DNA of 64,000 nt from Dolomedes plantarius (taxonomy: Eukaryota; Arthropoda; Arachnida; Araneae; Dolomedidae), in NCBI GenBank assembly GCA_907164885.2, contig OU015495.1:100357827-100421826 (forward strand), written 5' to 3'. Shown here piece after piece: positions 12,466 through 25,449 of this stretch (positions are counted from its first letter, which is position 1; every line of letters starts with the position of its first letter). Below the pieces are notes generated by a model, which made no database searches, had not been told where the DNA came from, and was given only the letters and a program-made list of their open reading frames with translations. The translations under genes and the position numbers were made by a program.

Positions 12466-12504
<39 letters not shown>

Positions 12505-12772
12505 TAAAACGGATGATAGTGTTCCGTCATGTTCACGATAGACGTAGGTTGACAGAGTGCTATTCTTGAACAATTGCTATAAAAAAAACCTCGAAAACGA
12601 CATATATCAGCAGCTTGTGTGCGTATGTAATAACTAAACCTACGCAAGTACTAAGGTTACGGTTAATTTGTTCTTTAAAATCTAATTTTGTAAAAACTGG
12701 AAAACAAGAGTATTAACAAATACTTGTATTAATCAATTTATATTATTAAATTTAAATGAACAACAGATATGT
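12013..12772. other. Unassigned, with (TA)n at about 12470-12502
   Basis: No gene and no repeat partner recognised. The only structured part is the (TA)n block. Confidence 0.4.
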
Positions 12773-13016
12773 ATTTTTATTTTTTATTTATTTTTTTACC
12801 AATGCGGAGGCACTAGTCATGAAGACATTCCCTATAGAACACCGCAGTTTTGCTGGCCATTTTATAACGGGGGTACCATATATGCGGACCAGCATTACCC
12901 CCTATGAAAGGACGACACTAACAGAGGCATGTTAGTGGCGTGACGCCGGGATTCGATCCGAGCACCCTCATCACCGAAAGTTAGCCCGCTGTACCAAAAG
13001 GCTGCCATGGGCCCCG
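12773..13016 (-). repeat. tRNA-derived SINE, family S1, copy 1
   Basis: Read on the minus strand, the element begins ggggcccatggcagcctttt (box-A-like tggcagccttttgg), continues with gctcggatcgaatcccgg (box B ggatcgaatcc) and a body with aaaatggccagcaaaactgc, and ends in a poly(A) tail, seen on the plus strand as the T-rich stretch 12773-12797. The arrangement tRNA head, body, A tail is diagnostic of a SINE. A second, head-truncated copy with the same body lies at 58124-58214. A possible target duplication tatgta flanks both ends. Confidence 0.85.
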
Positions 13017-14541
13017 TATGTAAAATTTAAAAAAGGTCTTAAACTATTTACACTGTTAAAATTATCGTATTGTTAATATTTATAAGAAAATATGTAAATT
13101 TATCAATGAGGAGATTTTAATAATGGTGTTTTTCCAAGTATTTTGTCATCAGCTTTGATCTGTAGTCAGGTACTGCGCTGATCCGAAAGATGATCATAGA
13201 CCCCCAACGAACCAAATTTCCTTAGATAGAAATATATCTCGGTTCAAGCAAGAAGTCATTATATAGATGCTCTTCGTTTTAAAGATGTTTTTAACCACGC
13301 GAATTGAATTTAAAGTCACCACTTTGTCCCGTATTCAAATAAACCCTTCAATATAAAGCTGAAACTTCTTCATAAAAACTTTACTTTCAAATCTCACACG
13401 TTCTTCCACTTAGCATCTCGTATAATGAAGTACGTGGGAAAATTCTTTTCCTTTTTTCCTTCCTCAGATTTATCCCTTTCGGGGGAATATATCGGATTTA
13501 ATTATGCTAAAAGACAATCCTTTTTCAAAACCCATTATTCTTGATAACGATATCAAACTGTATTTTCACAGCCTAGATAAAGGTTTATCGAATTCCTTAA
13601 AAATATCACGTGGGAGCTTTAGCAGAGGTATTTTATGAACCGACGCATTTATATAATCTCCAAAATAAAACTTTTTTCAGCAATTTGCACTGATTAAAGT
13701 TTCTGAAGATCCGAGACAATTCACGGATAAGTTTGAACAACATTACCGTAATACTTGCTGATTACAAGGCAGGATGTAATGTATTGTGGATTTGGGTAAA
13801 CTCACGATCTGCAGTTCCACCCACTGGAAAGCTATTATCTCATAGAAAACGTTATAGTCTCCCAGACGACATTTTCAGTTTTATTGAAGTTTAACAAGCA
13901 ATAGGAACTTTTCAAATAAACCCAGAATAATCAGACAATCTTTCCAACGATATAAATGAAACTTTTGGATTATGAAACAAATGCTTCAGTCCAATTTTCA
14001 TTTATATTGCTGAGCCGATAACAGCTGTGCCTGGTAGGTTTAGAGTTATTCAGAGCATATTGAATAATTTTACCAATTGTCACCCACTGAGTTATTTAAT
14101 ATTCATATTTTTCGAAGAGTTGAGGTTCATTTTAATATAGCACCATAAGTAAAGGTTTATTTCGAGGTAATATAATTATTTTATCAATCCTTGCATACAA
14201 TTCCTAAATCGAGAACAGGAAATGATCCTTACTAAAAATTCTTATATTTAGTTTCTGTGCGTTAAGTAAAGAAAAATGTTTTTGCTTCTGATTGGCCATC
14301 TTTCAAAGTACACTATAATTTTCAGTCCTTTTTCTTCAGCTTAGGGTCACATAGAGCATATTGAAATTACCTATCTACCCATCTTTTACTTGAAAGGAAA
14401 TTGCTTTGAAGCGCTCAAATGATTCTTCCTTCAGCTGACAAATGAAAGCAGTGAAATTTTGAAATTTTGTCATCTAAACTTAATGGTGAACAGGAAAAAC
14501 TATTATTAAAAATTCCTCGACATTAACCAGTAGCCTCCAAG

Positions 14542-14544
<3 letters not shown>
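13017..14544. other. Apparently single-copy DNA, no feature
   Basis: 1.5 kb without long open frames, microsatellites or repeat partners in this window. Confidence 0.45.
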
Positions 14545-14806
<262 letters not shown>

Positions 14807-15514
14807 ATAAAAAATGAGTACTCGTTAAAATACATTCTTATGCCATGTAACTTGTATACATTCTTTAATATTCATTACAAACAAGGCTCTCTCTCGGTAG
14901 AACAAAATTTAATTTTAGTTATGAATAAGAACAAGAATGTGTAATTGTTTGGTTTTAAAGTTGCTGATGCACTCTTTTAAAAGCTGAACATTGAACACTC
15001 AGGGGAAGTAGCTTTCATGACTTATATATATTGCAGTATCACAGTCTTATATGACCTTAGATAACATATGGCTTATATGACATATAGAACTATTCAAATG
15101 CTTTTATCGACACCTGGTTTCATGCGCAAAGGACTTAAGTCCATCAGTAAACTGCTCTTGTTAATAGGTTTGTGCACACATCAATATTTTGAGGGCATTT
15201 ATCTTCCATATCTGCATTCATACTTTGTATAGCCCTACAAAATATGCCACAGACTTTAGAGTTTTCACGGTAGATTTATCAACTGTCTCATGCAAATTTG
15301 AAGCTTTGTCTGGGTATTTCATTCCCTATTTCCAATGCAACTATACCCGAAAGAACAATATTCTTTCAAGCACAGAATATAAAATGAAGAAGAAGCACAA
15401 AAACACTAAAACATACAAAAATACAAAAACAGTAAGAACAGAAATACAAAATTATCTTCGCTAGAATCAGACAGTAAAGTCAAATGTTAAGAATAAAAGT
15501 AATATATTTACAAA
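14807..15514. other. No recognised feature
   Basis: A plus frame at 15189-15464 (91 codons) ends in a Lys/Asn/Thr-rich low-complexity tail and shows no domain. I do not support it as a gene. Confidence 0.4.
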
Positions 15515-15790
15515 AGATTCAATAAAAATCTTTAAAATTTTTAAAGTTTTGGCGTCAAAATTTTCTAATCAGTTTCATCCAATACCGATCGCCGATTCAG
15601 TTTGGGTACTCCAAGTACATAAAATACTAATAAGATAAAGTAAAGTATTTGTTTCTAGCTTGCCAATCCTTGCCTTTTAATATCAGAAAGATAAAGCGGG
15701 CATAGTTTAACATTGTGCTAGTGGACAAATTAAATCTAAAGTTGTTTTTGCCCTGTCATGTTGAGTACTTTGTTCAATAGACGCACGGTT
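15515..15790 (+). repeat. Diverged direct duplication, copy 1
   Basis: The phrases tttaaagttttggcgtcaaa, tttgggtactccaagtacat, aaatctaaagttgtttttgc and ccttgccttttaatatcaga recur in the same order and strand at 16225-16495 with many substitutions. No open frame is conserved between the copies. Confidence 0.65.
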
Positions 15791-16224
15791 AACTATATTT
15801 CACAAGCGTGTGTACCCTTGGTAACAGTCATTTAGCTTTTATAAAAGACCAGGGGAAATTTTGATGTGTTGTAAACGTTGGTTCAAACATAAAAATCTCT
15901 TGCATTTTATCCGGAGTCTTTCGTAGCATTTTTGGCCGTTGTTGCAACAAACGGATCTTCGACGCGAAAGGTTTGGATTCGAACCTAGTTCTCGGTCTAT
16001 TATTTCAGATTTATTTACTCACACACTACTGACCTTCAAGGCAATTTCTTTTGTATATTTCAGATTTTTTTCCGCTAAGTTTCTTTTCAGTTAAGAACTG
16101 TAGCAAGTCATTATTATATTTCACCACGATAATGTACCGCGGTTGACTCTTTCCTGATTGCCTGAAGATCGCTGATTGGTTGAGGCTATTTCGAAAAGAA
16201 CTTTTGGAGTGAATTTTATTTTTC

Positions 16225-16495
16225 AATATAAGTCTCCAAAGATCTTTGAAATTTTAAAGTTTTGGGCATAAATATTTTCTTATGAGATCTAAAACTACTT
16301 CCAATCATACGGAACGCTCCAGATTTGATTCTAGGTTCTCCAAGAACGTAAAGTACTATAGTTTTCCCTGCCTTGCTTCTTAATAACATGAACATTAAGT
16401 GATACATATCTTAATTCTTTACTAGTGGCTACAGTAAATCTAAAATTGTTTTTATCCCAGATTTTATTATAGTACATGAAATGAACACCGGATAT
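16225..16495 (+). repeat. Diverged direct duplication, copy 2
   Basis: Counterpart of 15515-15790: tttaaagttttgggcataaa, ttctaggttctccaagaacg and gtaaatctaaaattgttttt. The spacing between copies is about 710 bp. Confidence 0.65.
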
Positions 16496-17510
16496 AATAA
16501 AGCAGTTGTATGTCATTTTAGTGAGTTGTATTTTCCTTCAAGAACATACATTTCCGAATCCTTTATCTCAGTTTGCATATGAAATAAACGATTATAGTAA
16601 ATGGATTTAAATCATTTTTCCCTTCCTCTATCGATAACTTTAGAGACAAGCATATTTAAGAAAACTATAACAAAGGGATAGAAGCATTACTTCGTAATAC
16701 TTAGTGTTTAAATAATGGTAAATGATTTCCATTGGCTCTCGTTCTCCAAAAACTGGCGAACTATTGTGACGCAAAGTTTGTAACAATTATAAAAGTATTC
16801 TTTTTGTCAACTGCAATACATAAAAGGGAGAGACATTTACTATTTTATCGCAGTTTGAATCTATTATGAGACTCCTAACGGTGTCGGAAGCTGACGCCAA
16901 TATTTACCAGACGTCTGCAAGTTTTGTTGGTGTAATCGTAGATGTTAAGAGTTTGTTTTCTGACAAGAAATGCAATCTATATATTTTATCAAGAGAACTT
17001 AGCACTGTGTCGAAACGAATGAACATTTATTCATAATTATTTTTTAAGTAAATGTCTTTAAGAAGTTAAATAGTTTGTAGAGTTTAAATCAATCATCAAA
17101 TTTTGTTTTTGCGTTTATAAGGAACGATGAAAAGACCGATTAACAAGATTGACAATTGAAACTGCGTGTCTGAACTGCAAAAACCATGTCCTGATTACAG
17201 ACCATTCTGGCTCTGTGAGGAAATATCTAATAAGCATTTCCCCCATTCTCACCGCCTACATTCTTTGACCAGGGCACGAAGTAAAGCCGTTTGAAGCCAA
17301 TGAAGTCAACGTGTTCACCTTACACATTTATTTTTGGTATGCTTTTCCGGTGATCATGTTCTTATTCAGTCATGAATATTTGCTTCATGTTTCCGAACAA
17401 TTCGCATCGTCCTCTGCGATGGTCGGACTCCAAGGAGCGGACATTCTGACCGGAACTGAATCCCATCTTTCCCCATGGAACTTCAAAGCCAGCGTTTTCA
17501 GCCCTTTGAC
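16496..17510. other. Unassigned sequence upstream of the hAT-like element
   Basis: No gene recognised. Part of 17200-17280 (agaccattctggctctg, ctttgaccagggc) weakly resembles the two borders of the following hAT-like element, which suggests an older related insertion. Confidence 0.35.
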
Positions 17511-18173
17511 CAGGGGTTCCCAACCTTTTTCCTACATCGACCCCTTTTAAAAGGATTTTCTTCATCGACCCCCCCTCACATTTTTCTCTTTAATATACAG
17601 TATACAACATAATTGTTATACTAATAATTGCACATAAAACACTTAAAGATAGCAATTTGACTCAGAATATGAACAAAAAATTAGAAAAAAGTGGTTCATT
17701 AGGATTATGTTTTTTTATGCTATTTTCATTTTTATTTTCACAAATATAAACAAGATTTCAGAAACACAGATTGTAATTGCACAAACACCGCCAAGAGAAA
17801 AACGAAACTGCTTCTGATTGGTTGCATCGGGAGGATTGGTTGCATGTGCTATTTAAGGTCTAGTGGATTTCCCCATTTCTGCCTAGTTTTGGTACACAAA
17901 TGCTAATAGCCGACGGCAGCATTTGAGTTATATACAAGAGCGTCATGGCATTCGATTTTAGATGCGTGGATCACTCCACCCTATGCAAATCTGTATTTAT
18001 ACATATTAAAACTTTTGTTATTATCTAATAATTGCTTTCCTAAAAAATTAAATTAAATTTTAAAACAGAAAAATTTATCATAGACCCCCAATATGTCCCT
18101 GGAATACTATAGACCCTTTTTAAACATCCATCGATCCCCAAGAGGTCCACCTGGACCCCATTGGGATTCCCTG
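17511..18173 (+). mobile_element. hAT-like non-autonomous element, family H1, copy 1 (uninterrupted)
   Basis: Starts CAGGGGTTCCCAACC and ends ggggattccctg-like (ttgggattccctg), forming 13-14 bp inverted ends. Flanking octamers cctttgac and tcttagac match at 6 of 8 positions, fitting an 8-bp hAT target duplication. Subterminal repeats of the type tcgacccc(tt) and gaccccca lie at both ends. There is no transposase frame. The second copy (23576-25693) is inverted and split by a Tc1 element, and this copy shows the intact pre-insertion sequence. Confidence 0.8.
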
Positions 18174-18749
18174 TCTTAGACCATTCTGTCAATGTAAGGA
18201 AATCTTTAAGAGTAAATACTATTTCTCCTAAAAAGGAAGTCTGAATTCCAAAAGTTAGTAATTTTAAATTTTAAATGGCCGCTCTACATATTTTTCTCGC
18301 CTTCACAAATGTTCCCTTCAAAATACAAATAACTAGCCGCGGAATCCAACTGGGAAGTTACTTCTTATTAAACATTTGCGCTGATATTTATCCCCCTAAT
18401 CCGTATCAGGATCCTTAATAACATGATGGAGATGACGGGAGCCCTTAACTCCGGTTTCAAATCATTTGGAGTGTTAGGACGCCAGTTTAACGGGCATTAT
18501 TTTCACACTTGTCTTTCAAGCTTCTTTAACAAGCATCAAAATTTCAAACATATTACCTAACCATTCTATAAACACCTTATATACTGCATCGTGCGTTATT
18601 CTAATGCATAACATAAAGAATAGAAGCTTATTTTTTCGGCTATAGAGTACGTTGAGTGCTGTTTTCAAAATTATTTGCTGCTGCATTTTTGTAAATTAAT
18701 CATTATTACATAAAATATTAATTATACGTACTAGCATGATTTTATAATG
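18174..18749. other. No recognised feature
   Basis: About 570 bp with no open frame or repeat partner seen. Confidence 0.4.
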
Positions 18750-19165
18750 ATACTAGCTGAAAACCCGCACTTCGCTACGGAGTACATTCAAATTAAATAC
18801 AACGGTCAATGTATGCAATTAATTCCAAAAATATGTATAAATATATTTATAATAAATACAACGATCAATGTATGCAATTGGTGTAAAGAAAAAACGAAAA
18901 AAATATATTTATACAAAAATCGTAACGGATATTTTTATAGACAAAATAATGTAGAAGAAAATATTCAAATTGAATCTAATAGAACATACTAAATAATATA
19001 GTACAGTTAATATAGTACAGTTTGAGGAACATATCTTTTACTGCATTTGAATATTTTTTGGATAATATCCAATTGTCTGCCGCATTAGCAAGAAAAGAAA
19101 AATATTTTTTTGTCAATTTAGTTGTTATACACGTGACGATAAATTTATTTAAAGTACCAGAGGTA
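18750..19165 (+). repeat. Dispersed repeat family A, copy 3 (3'-truncated)
   Basis: Begins atactagctgaaaacccgca and is collinear with copy 1 through gccgcattagcaagaaaaga, then loses homology near 19165. It lacks the gtcagtcagt...tatatatataga end. Its equivalent of the TA array in copy 1 is a short aaatatgtataaatatattt. Confidence 0.75.
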
Positions 19166-20140
19166 ATGATACCTAATGTACTTGTATTGTTATCTCTAGT
19201 GATAACATTGATCAAAATTGACAAAAAGGTTTTGACTTTTTACGCAAATTAACCAAACAAATAAACGTTTTAAGGAATATTAGACTAATATAATTTTTAG
19301 AAAATAATGGCTTTATATGTTGATTCAATAAAAAGTAATGCATAAAATGGTTATTATCATATTTTATTTTCCTGTAAAATATATTTTTAAATTCCAGAAA
19401 ACAAATATTTAAACTTATCCATTACCTCATACGTCAAAACATAACAAGTACAGAACAAAAGTTAAAAACAAAAGTTTTTCTTAAATAGAACCTATATTGA
19501 TCTTATCAAAATATTCCGCTTGCAGACGCATAATTTATATTAATTATAGCTATGTTCACTTTTGAAAAAACCGTAATCGAATATTCAAATGCGATTACAC
19601 TACATCCAATATCTCTAAGTATTTACTTATCCCAGATGCCACCAGAAGAGTAAAAAATAAACATTAGTAAAGGGAAGAAACTCTTCCCAAACAGTCTTAA
19701 AGTTCCTCATCCAGGAAATTAACTATTTCGAAGAAATTTATATCATGACTTCCGTTTACAGGCTGAATAAGTAATATTGATCCAATTATGCTATGTAGTG
19801 TGCGGAGATGTCGGATAGTTGAAAAGGAATAACACTCTTTTGAAATACTACACATGTGAATGGAATAAGTGAAGAAATTTTCTATAATTGGGTGGCTGTT
19901 TTTCATCATTAATTTTGGCTGAACAAGCATTTAAGAGTTTCTATTTTTTTCTGTTATAGGTACATCTATGTTATGTAAACTTTTCAGTGGACCTTTTTTA
20001 CGCGGTTTAGTATATTTGCAAACTAGTCTTTCATGCGATAGTTTATTTTTTACGGTGTTTATCAGAACAAAGTCAACTACCAATTTTTCGATGAATGAAT
20101 ATATTTAAAACATAGTTAAATATTTATAGGGTTTTAAACT
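19166..20140. other. No recognised feature
   Basis: A/T-rich sequence. A minus frame at 19697-19930 (77 codons) has no domain I recognise and no partner elsewhere. Confidence 0.4.
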
Positions 20141-20333
20141 TTTTTTAACGTAGGATTACGTTCCTCCATAACGGTCAAGGAAAATTCCAGACCCTAAAAC
20201 TGTCCGTCCGCACCTCGCGAGTTATAATTTTGGCAGCGTGCCAAACCCAGCCGCTATCGCTTGGATAAGCAGTAAACAGTTGAACAGAAAAGTACCAAAA
20301 TGCGTCAATATCTTAACATACATAAATAAATAA

Positions 20334-20419
<86 letters not shown>

Positions 20420-20532
20420 GTACATATATACATAACACATACATATATATATATACATACAAAAGAGGTATGCAACGATAAGTAATCTTACGTTAATAAC
20501 CCGCGGTAGTTTCGTTAGAAGAGACTACCTGA
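20141..20532 (-). mobile_element. Family B element, copy 1, with internal (TA)n
   Basis: Read on the minus strand: ggtagtctcttctaacgaaa, then ctacc (a small hairpin, ggtagt/actacc), then ttaacgtaagattac, a TA-rich centre, ccaaaatgcgtcaa-complement, gttataattttggc, and the end gaacgtaatcctacgttaaa. The internal aacgta(g/a)gattac and terminal gtaatcctacgtt are inverted. Copies at 30081-30371 and 34496-34912 share all these parts. Here the centre expanded to a pure (TA)n of about 80 bp (20338-20418). Confidence 0.75.
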
Positions 20533-22997
20533 ATTTTTCTTCCTTGTAATATTGGATATTGTTCGACCACACAACTGTTCGTATATTATATTAACTGGTT
20601 TTAATTAACGAAACATTGGCGTAGCCTATGTGGGGCTAAGTTTTAGAAATTTTATATAAAGTATAAAATGAAGCCCAAAAATTATTTTCACCCGCATTTA
20701 GTGAGTGGTTATATTTTAATAAACAGTATTTATTGAATGAAAATTTAAAAAAATGAAAAATCTTTCCGTTTATGATTCGGATATGATTTTTCTCTTCCGC
20801 TAGTAAGTGAATCCTTTATAATCGCTAACAGTACTTAATTTTTATCACATATTCCGATATCAAGCGACTGTCTCGAGAGAATTCCTGAGACACTTGATCA
20901 ATTCACCGACTCGTGGAGATAATGAATTCCCAGATCAATTACAGAATGGTGGGAATAGAATTTTTTTTCCTGAATTATTCTTTTAAGATTAAACGGCAAT
21001 TTTCATTGTAACCTGGTACAATGTAAAGATTTGCGAACGTAAGAGAAAATACAATAACTGGCGCTTTCTTAATTTTATAATAGGTAATAATATATTTAAA
21101 GACAGGCACTGAACAAAGACATGTTTAGTTAGATAGAATTGTATTGTTTAGGTCATTTATGGTTCCATTTACGAGTATTATTACAGCAGTAAATGAAATA
21201 TTCCATAGAAACCGTTTTCATGGACTCCGTTATATTTATGCTTTTTATAATTCTATGCGTTAAGTAATTTCTATGCTTTGATCTGAAGGCTTTTAATATT
21301 CCATTCGTATTCATCCTATTTCTTATAATTAATCTGTATGCAAAATGTAAACAGCTAAAATATTAAGGATGTAATGCCTTAGTCTTTAACTGATCACTGT
21401 AAGATAAAGTTACTTATATTCTTGGTAAATTTTAGAGTTCTCATGTAAACATTAAAGAGAGAAAAATAATACCACCATGTTTATATTTTAAATATACCGG
21501 AATCAGTCCATGTTTTAAGCTCTTATTCTGCTTATTGAGCTTTAGATATTTAACTATTATTTTGTTGTTATTATTTATACTATCTATTTATTATTACAAT
21601 TTATAAAGCTCATTTCTCTTTTAAAAAGAGTTACTTCTTTATTTTGCTTCCTAAACCATTTGAGGGGCACCATTTGCACAGTGCAAACGCCTAAATCAAG
21701 TCTTTCTTTCACTTGCATTCAATGTATTTTAGTTAAATGAGCAGAAAATGACTAGTGATGCCATCTATTATCAGTTTAAAGATATAAAAACATTTTGCAA
21801 CCTTTAATTGGAAAATTTTTCAAGGTTTTTTTTTAAGAAAAAAAAATCGGGGGAAAATATGCACTGTGCAAACGGTGGAGGTTGTTGCTCGGATGAAAAG
21901 AGACTGATTAGACACATAAAAAATAAGTATGATTTAATTAAACCAGCCCCGTGACATTAACTGATAAAATATTGAAAAGGTATCAGAATAAAGAAGAAAA
22001 TTAAGATACATCTAAAGTAAGGTTCAAATACAGTATTTTCCAATAAAAATAGATATAAAATTTTAGAATCAAAACATGAAGAGTAAACTAAATTCCGACA
22101 AACTTTATTGAGTTATGTTGAATGTCTACATCTGGTGTTCAACTGTGCCGTGTTTATAACTTAGGAGGAGTTGATAAAAATGCAATCATTATGAACAACA
22201 CATGCCGACACTGTACAGTGCTTTAAACATGTGGAGAAAACAATAAAACCTACTAAATACAGCCAATCAAAGAGGCCCGCCAATTTCCCCTGTACAATAG
22301 TGAAAATTCCTGTTAAGTGATGCTCTTTAAGTCAGTCAGAGAAAAAAACCTTATGTGCATTTGTGTGTAAGGGTGTTTAACGTTACCATTAAGATACCAT
22401 TTGATACAAATCATAGATTTTATTCGATAAATCCTAAATTATATCAGATAGATTTTTCATGTATGTCTGTGTAGATAACCTCTGTGTGTATGAAACCATA
22501 GTCAGTTAAAACATAGGAGAAAATGATTTTTTAACAGTAACTATCTGAATTGACATAGTCTGTTAATTTAAAATACACATCGACTCATTACAAATTTTGA
22601 ACTCAAAGAAGGATTTTCCCCTTTGCCTTTATATTTTTTAAGTAACGTTGAAAACACTAAAATTTAATTTGCAATTATGTTTCGTGCGAATCATAAAATC
22701 TTTAAAACTGAATGACATACAGGTGATATCTTCCGTTCAATTCAAATACCCCGCATCACTGCAAATAAATGGTCTCGGAGGATATTTTTATACCTTTATA
22801 CTCCGGTGTTAGCCCTTTCCTAGAAGATTCTTATCGTAATTGGACTGAAAATGTATTTATTGAGGATTTATGGATATTCGAAAGAATAATAGGATTTTAT
22901 TTTGGAGATTACTTTGAGAAGACATAACGCTCTTTACCATTTCAGCAGATAGGTGGGGTTTTATAAATTATCTTCCATTACTCCAATGGTGGGAATT
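20533..22997. other. Longest featureless stretch on the left half
   Basis: About 2.4 kb of A/T-rich DNA without microsatellites, repeat partners, or open frames with coding character. The phrases gcaccatttgcacagtgcaaacg and atgcactgtgcaaacgg near 21665 and 21858 are a short inverted or duplicated pair. Otherwise nothing seen. Confidence 0.4.
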
Positions 22998-23575
22998 TTA
23001 GAAATGTATGCAATCCTGTAATATATTTCTAAAAGTCATCTTAATTCTATCAGTTTTAAGTGGCCTGCTTGTTCTAATTTGATTATTTTTAAAATGAAGT
23101 CCTATAAACATATTTGACTCCCTTACTGTCATTTGATGCCCTAGCAAATTACTGCCTAATTGTTGTTCGAGTAGCTTTTTATCTCTCTTCTTAATTACAT
23201 TTTCTCTCATTACCATTATTCGCAGATAACTCAAAAATAGGTAACTCATGACGTTTATGGAGTAAGTTAACAAAATTTATCTTTTCCTACGGTGTTTATA
23301 TAATCATTTTTTACTTCATTAATACAATCATGCTTTGCATTAAAAAACATCACTAACTTGAAAGAGTTCAGAGCATGGCTTTTACCAATGGGTTCGTATG
23401 ATAAAAACTGGTACAAAAATATATCGTTTTAAAATATGTAATGGACAGAAATATTACAATAAAATAAAATTTAAAATATTAATATGTTTATGAATATAGA
23501 ATTATAAATTTAAATTATATTGTGACTGGTTTATTTACATTGCTCCGGGGAAAAAAATAGAATTTTTAAATAGAA
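22998..23575. other. No supported gene
   Basis: A minus frame of 91 codons (22998-23273) has no domain, no partner and A/T-driven codons. I consider it chance. Confidence 0.35.
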
Positions 23576-23996
23576 CAGGGATTCGCAACGGGGTCCAGAT
23601 GGACCCCTTGGAGGTCGATGGAAGTTTAAAAAGGATTCCAGGGGTCTATTGGGGGTCTATGATGAATTTTTCTGTTTTAAAATTTAATTTAATTTTTTAG
23701 GAATGTAATTATTAGATAATATCCGTTTTAATATGTATAAATACATATTTGTATAGGGTGGAGTGACCCACGCGTCTAAAGTCGAATATCATGATGCTTT
23801 TATATATGCCTCGAATGACGCTTTATTTGTGTACCAACTCTAGGCAGAACTGGGGAAATCCACTGGATCTTAAACAGCACATAGGTTATCCGAATGCAAC
23901 CAGTCAGAAGCAATTTCGTTTTACTCTTGGCGGTGTTTGTGCAATTACAATCTGTGTTTCTGAAATCTTGTTTAAATTTGTGAAATTAAAAAATTA

Positions 23997-25449
23997 CACA
24001 AAAAATATTTGAGCACCCAGGAAGAAACGAACTACTATTACGAAACTTAAAATTTATGTAGTGTATGAGGAGATAAGCAAATGATTTCAAATTCAGAAGA
24101 ACAGACCGTTTTATCAAGAAGATATGGCATGGAAAAGTATACAAATCAGTAAGTAGTAAATCCACCTCTAGCAGCTATACAAGCAGAAACACGGCGTGGC
24201 ATTGAATCAATGAGGTGACCTATGATCTCCTGCAGAAGATTATGCCATAATCTTAGCAACTGGGCAGTTAATTCACCAGTATTCCGGGACGGCTGCAGTT
24301 GCCTTCCAAGCACGTCCCAGACGTGCTCTATTGGCGAGAGGTCTGGTGACCTGGCAGACCATGGGAGTATGTCATAGCCTTAAAGACATTGTTGGGAGTA
24401 TCGCGCAGTATGTGGCGAGCGTTGTGTTGCTGATAAATGGCACCTGGGCGACTTGATAGCATAGGCAGTACAACTAGCGTTAAATTCTCGTCCACGTAAC
24501 TGCGTGCCGTAAGTGCGTTGAAGGACGACTAGAGGTGATCGTGTGCCCAACAAATCTCTCACCCCAATCCAACAGTCGCTCCCCATTCGGCAATTACACA
24601 AGGTGTGACAACACCTTGTGTAATCGCCGTATGCCTCTCGACAACAAATGCCGCATCGGACTTGTGGCCTGGCCAACTCCACACGCGTATGCGCTGGTCA
24701 TCAGCATTGAGACTGAATCGGGAATCATCTCTGAAGATCACACATCTCCAGTCGGGCACACTCCAGCTTGCCCGAGATCGGCAAAAATCCAATCGAAACT
24801 GCCTATGATGTGGGGTCAGTGGTAGGCATCTTAATGGACGTCAACTCCTGATACTTTCGTCGGCCAGTCGTCTCCCAATGGTTTCTCTTGATACCATCGG
24901 ATGTCTGGTAGATGGTAAAGGGCGTCGAACCGATTCTAGCGACGTTGATGGTGCGTACGTGGCCGCTCTTATGATTGCGAGGTCCTAGCGGGCATTTGTG
25001 TTCCTGGGACGCACTAACCATCCGCGACGGTAGACTATCCCTTCTGTGATTCATTGTTGCCAACACCTAGAAACTACCATATCGCTCCGACCGAGGTGGT
25101 GGCCGATACGCCTGTTCGACCAACCTGCTTCTCTGAGGTCTACTATACGCCCCCTCTCAAAGTCCGACAGTTATTCGTATGTCACCGGTTACGTTTCATC
25201 GCGGCATCTCTATTCACAATACCTTCCATCCAAGTCGACAGTTTTGCTTGAATAACCATAAGGCACTAGCAATCATGCTTTTAAACTCTCCCAGCTGTGC
25301 ACCTCATATGCGCATAGAGCGGTTATCCTTGTCTCATTGGCGTCGAAATTTTAATAATTTGCATATCTCTTACGAGACTACATTCCTACCAAGTTTCGTG
25401 ATAGTAGCTAGATTTCTTCTGGGTGCATATATTTTTTTGTGACAGAGTG
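23997..25449 (-). mobile_element. Decayed Tc1-like transposon
   Basis: The right end reads ttttttgtgacagagtg followed by TA (25450-25451). The left end keeps cacaaaaaatatttgagcac, then ccaggaagaaa, but the outermost bases of its terminal repeat are missing. Subterminal blocks ttacgaaactt and gagataagcaaatgatt at the left mirror atctctt...aagtttcgtgat at the right. The interior on the minus strand is a broken Tc1 transposase. It belongs to the same broad group as the intact element at 41017 but to a distinct, older lineage. Confidence 0.85.
24120..25250 (-). pseudogene. Tc1-family transposase pseudogene
   Basis: Three frames are needed to follow the protein on the minus strand. A segment at 24559-24792 keeps the first catalytic region as VIFRDDSRFSLNADDQ, with the usual S-D-E changed to R-D-D, then RIRVW and a VERHTAITQGV block. 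Further frames at 24380-24682 retain SPHTARYSQQ, matching the PHTARVSQ region of the second catalytic aspartate. The N-terminal helix-turn-helix region is unrecognisable. Stops, shifts and a 24-bp palindromic insertion after ITQGV make it non-functional. Confidence 0.85.

Noticed and set aside
12421..12470. Telomeric or centromeric repeat
   Set aside because: No TTAGG-type arrays were seen. The tandem arrays found are short and local.
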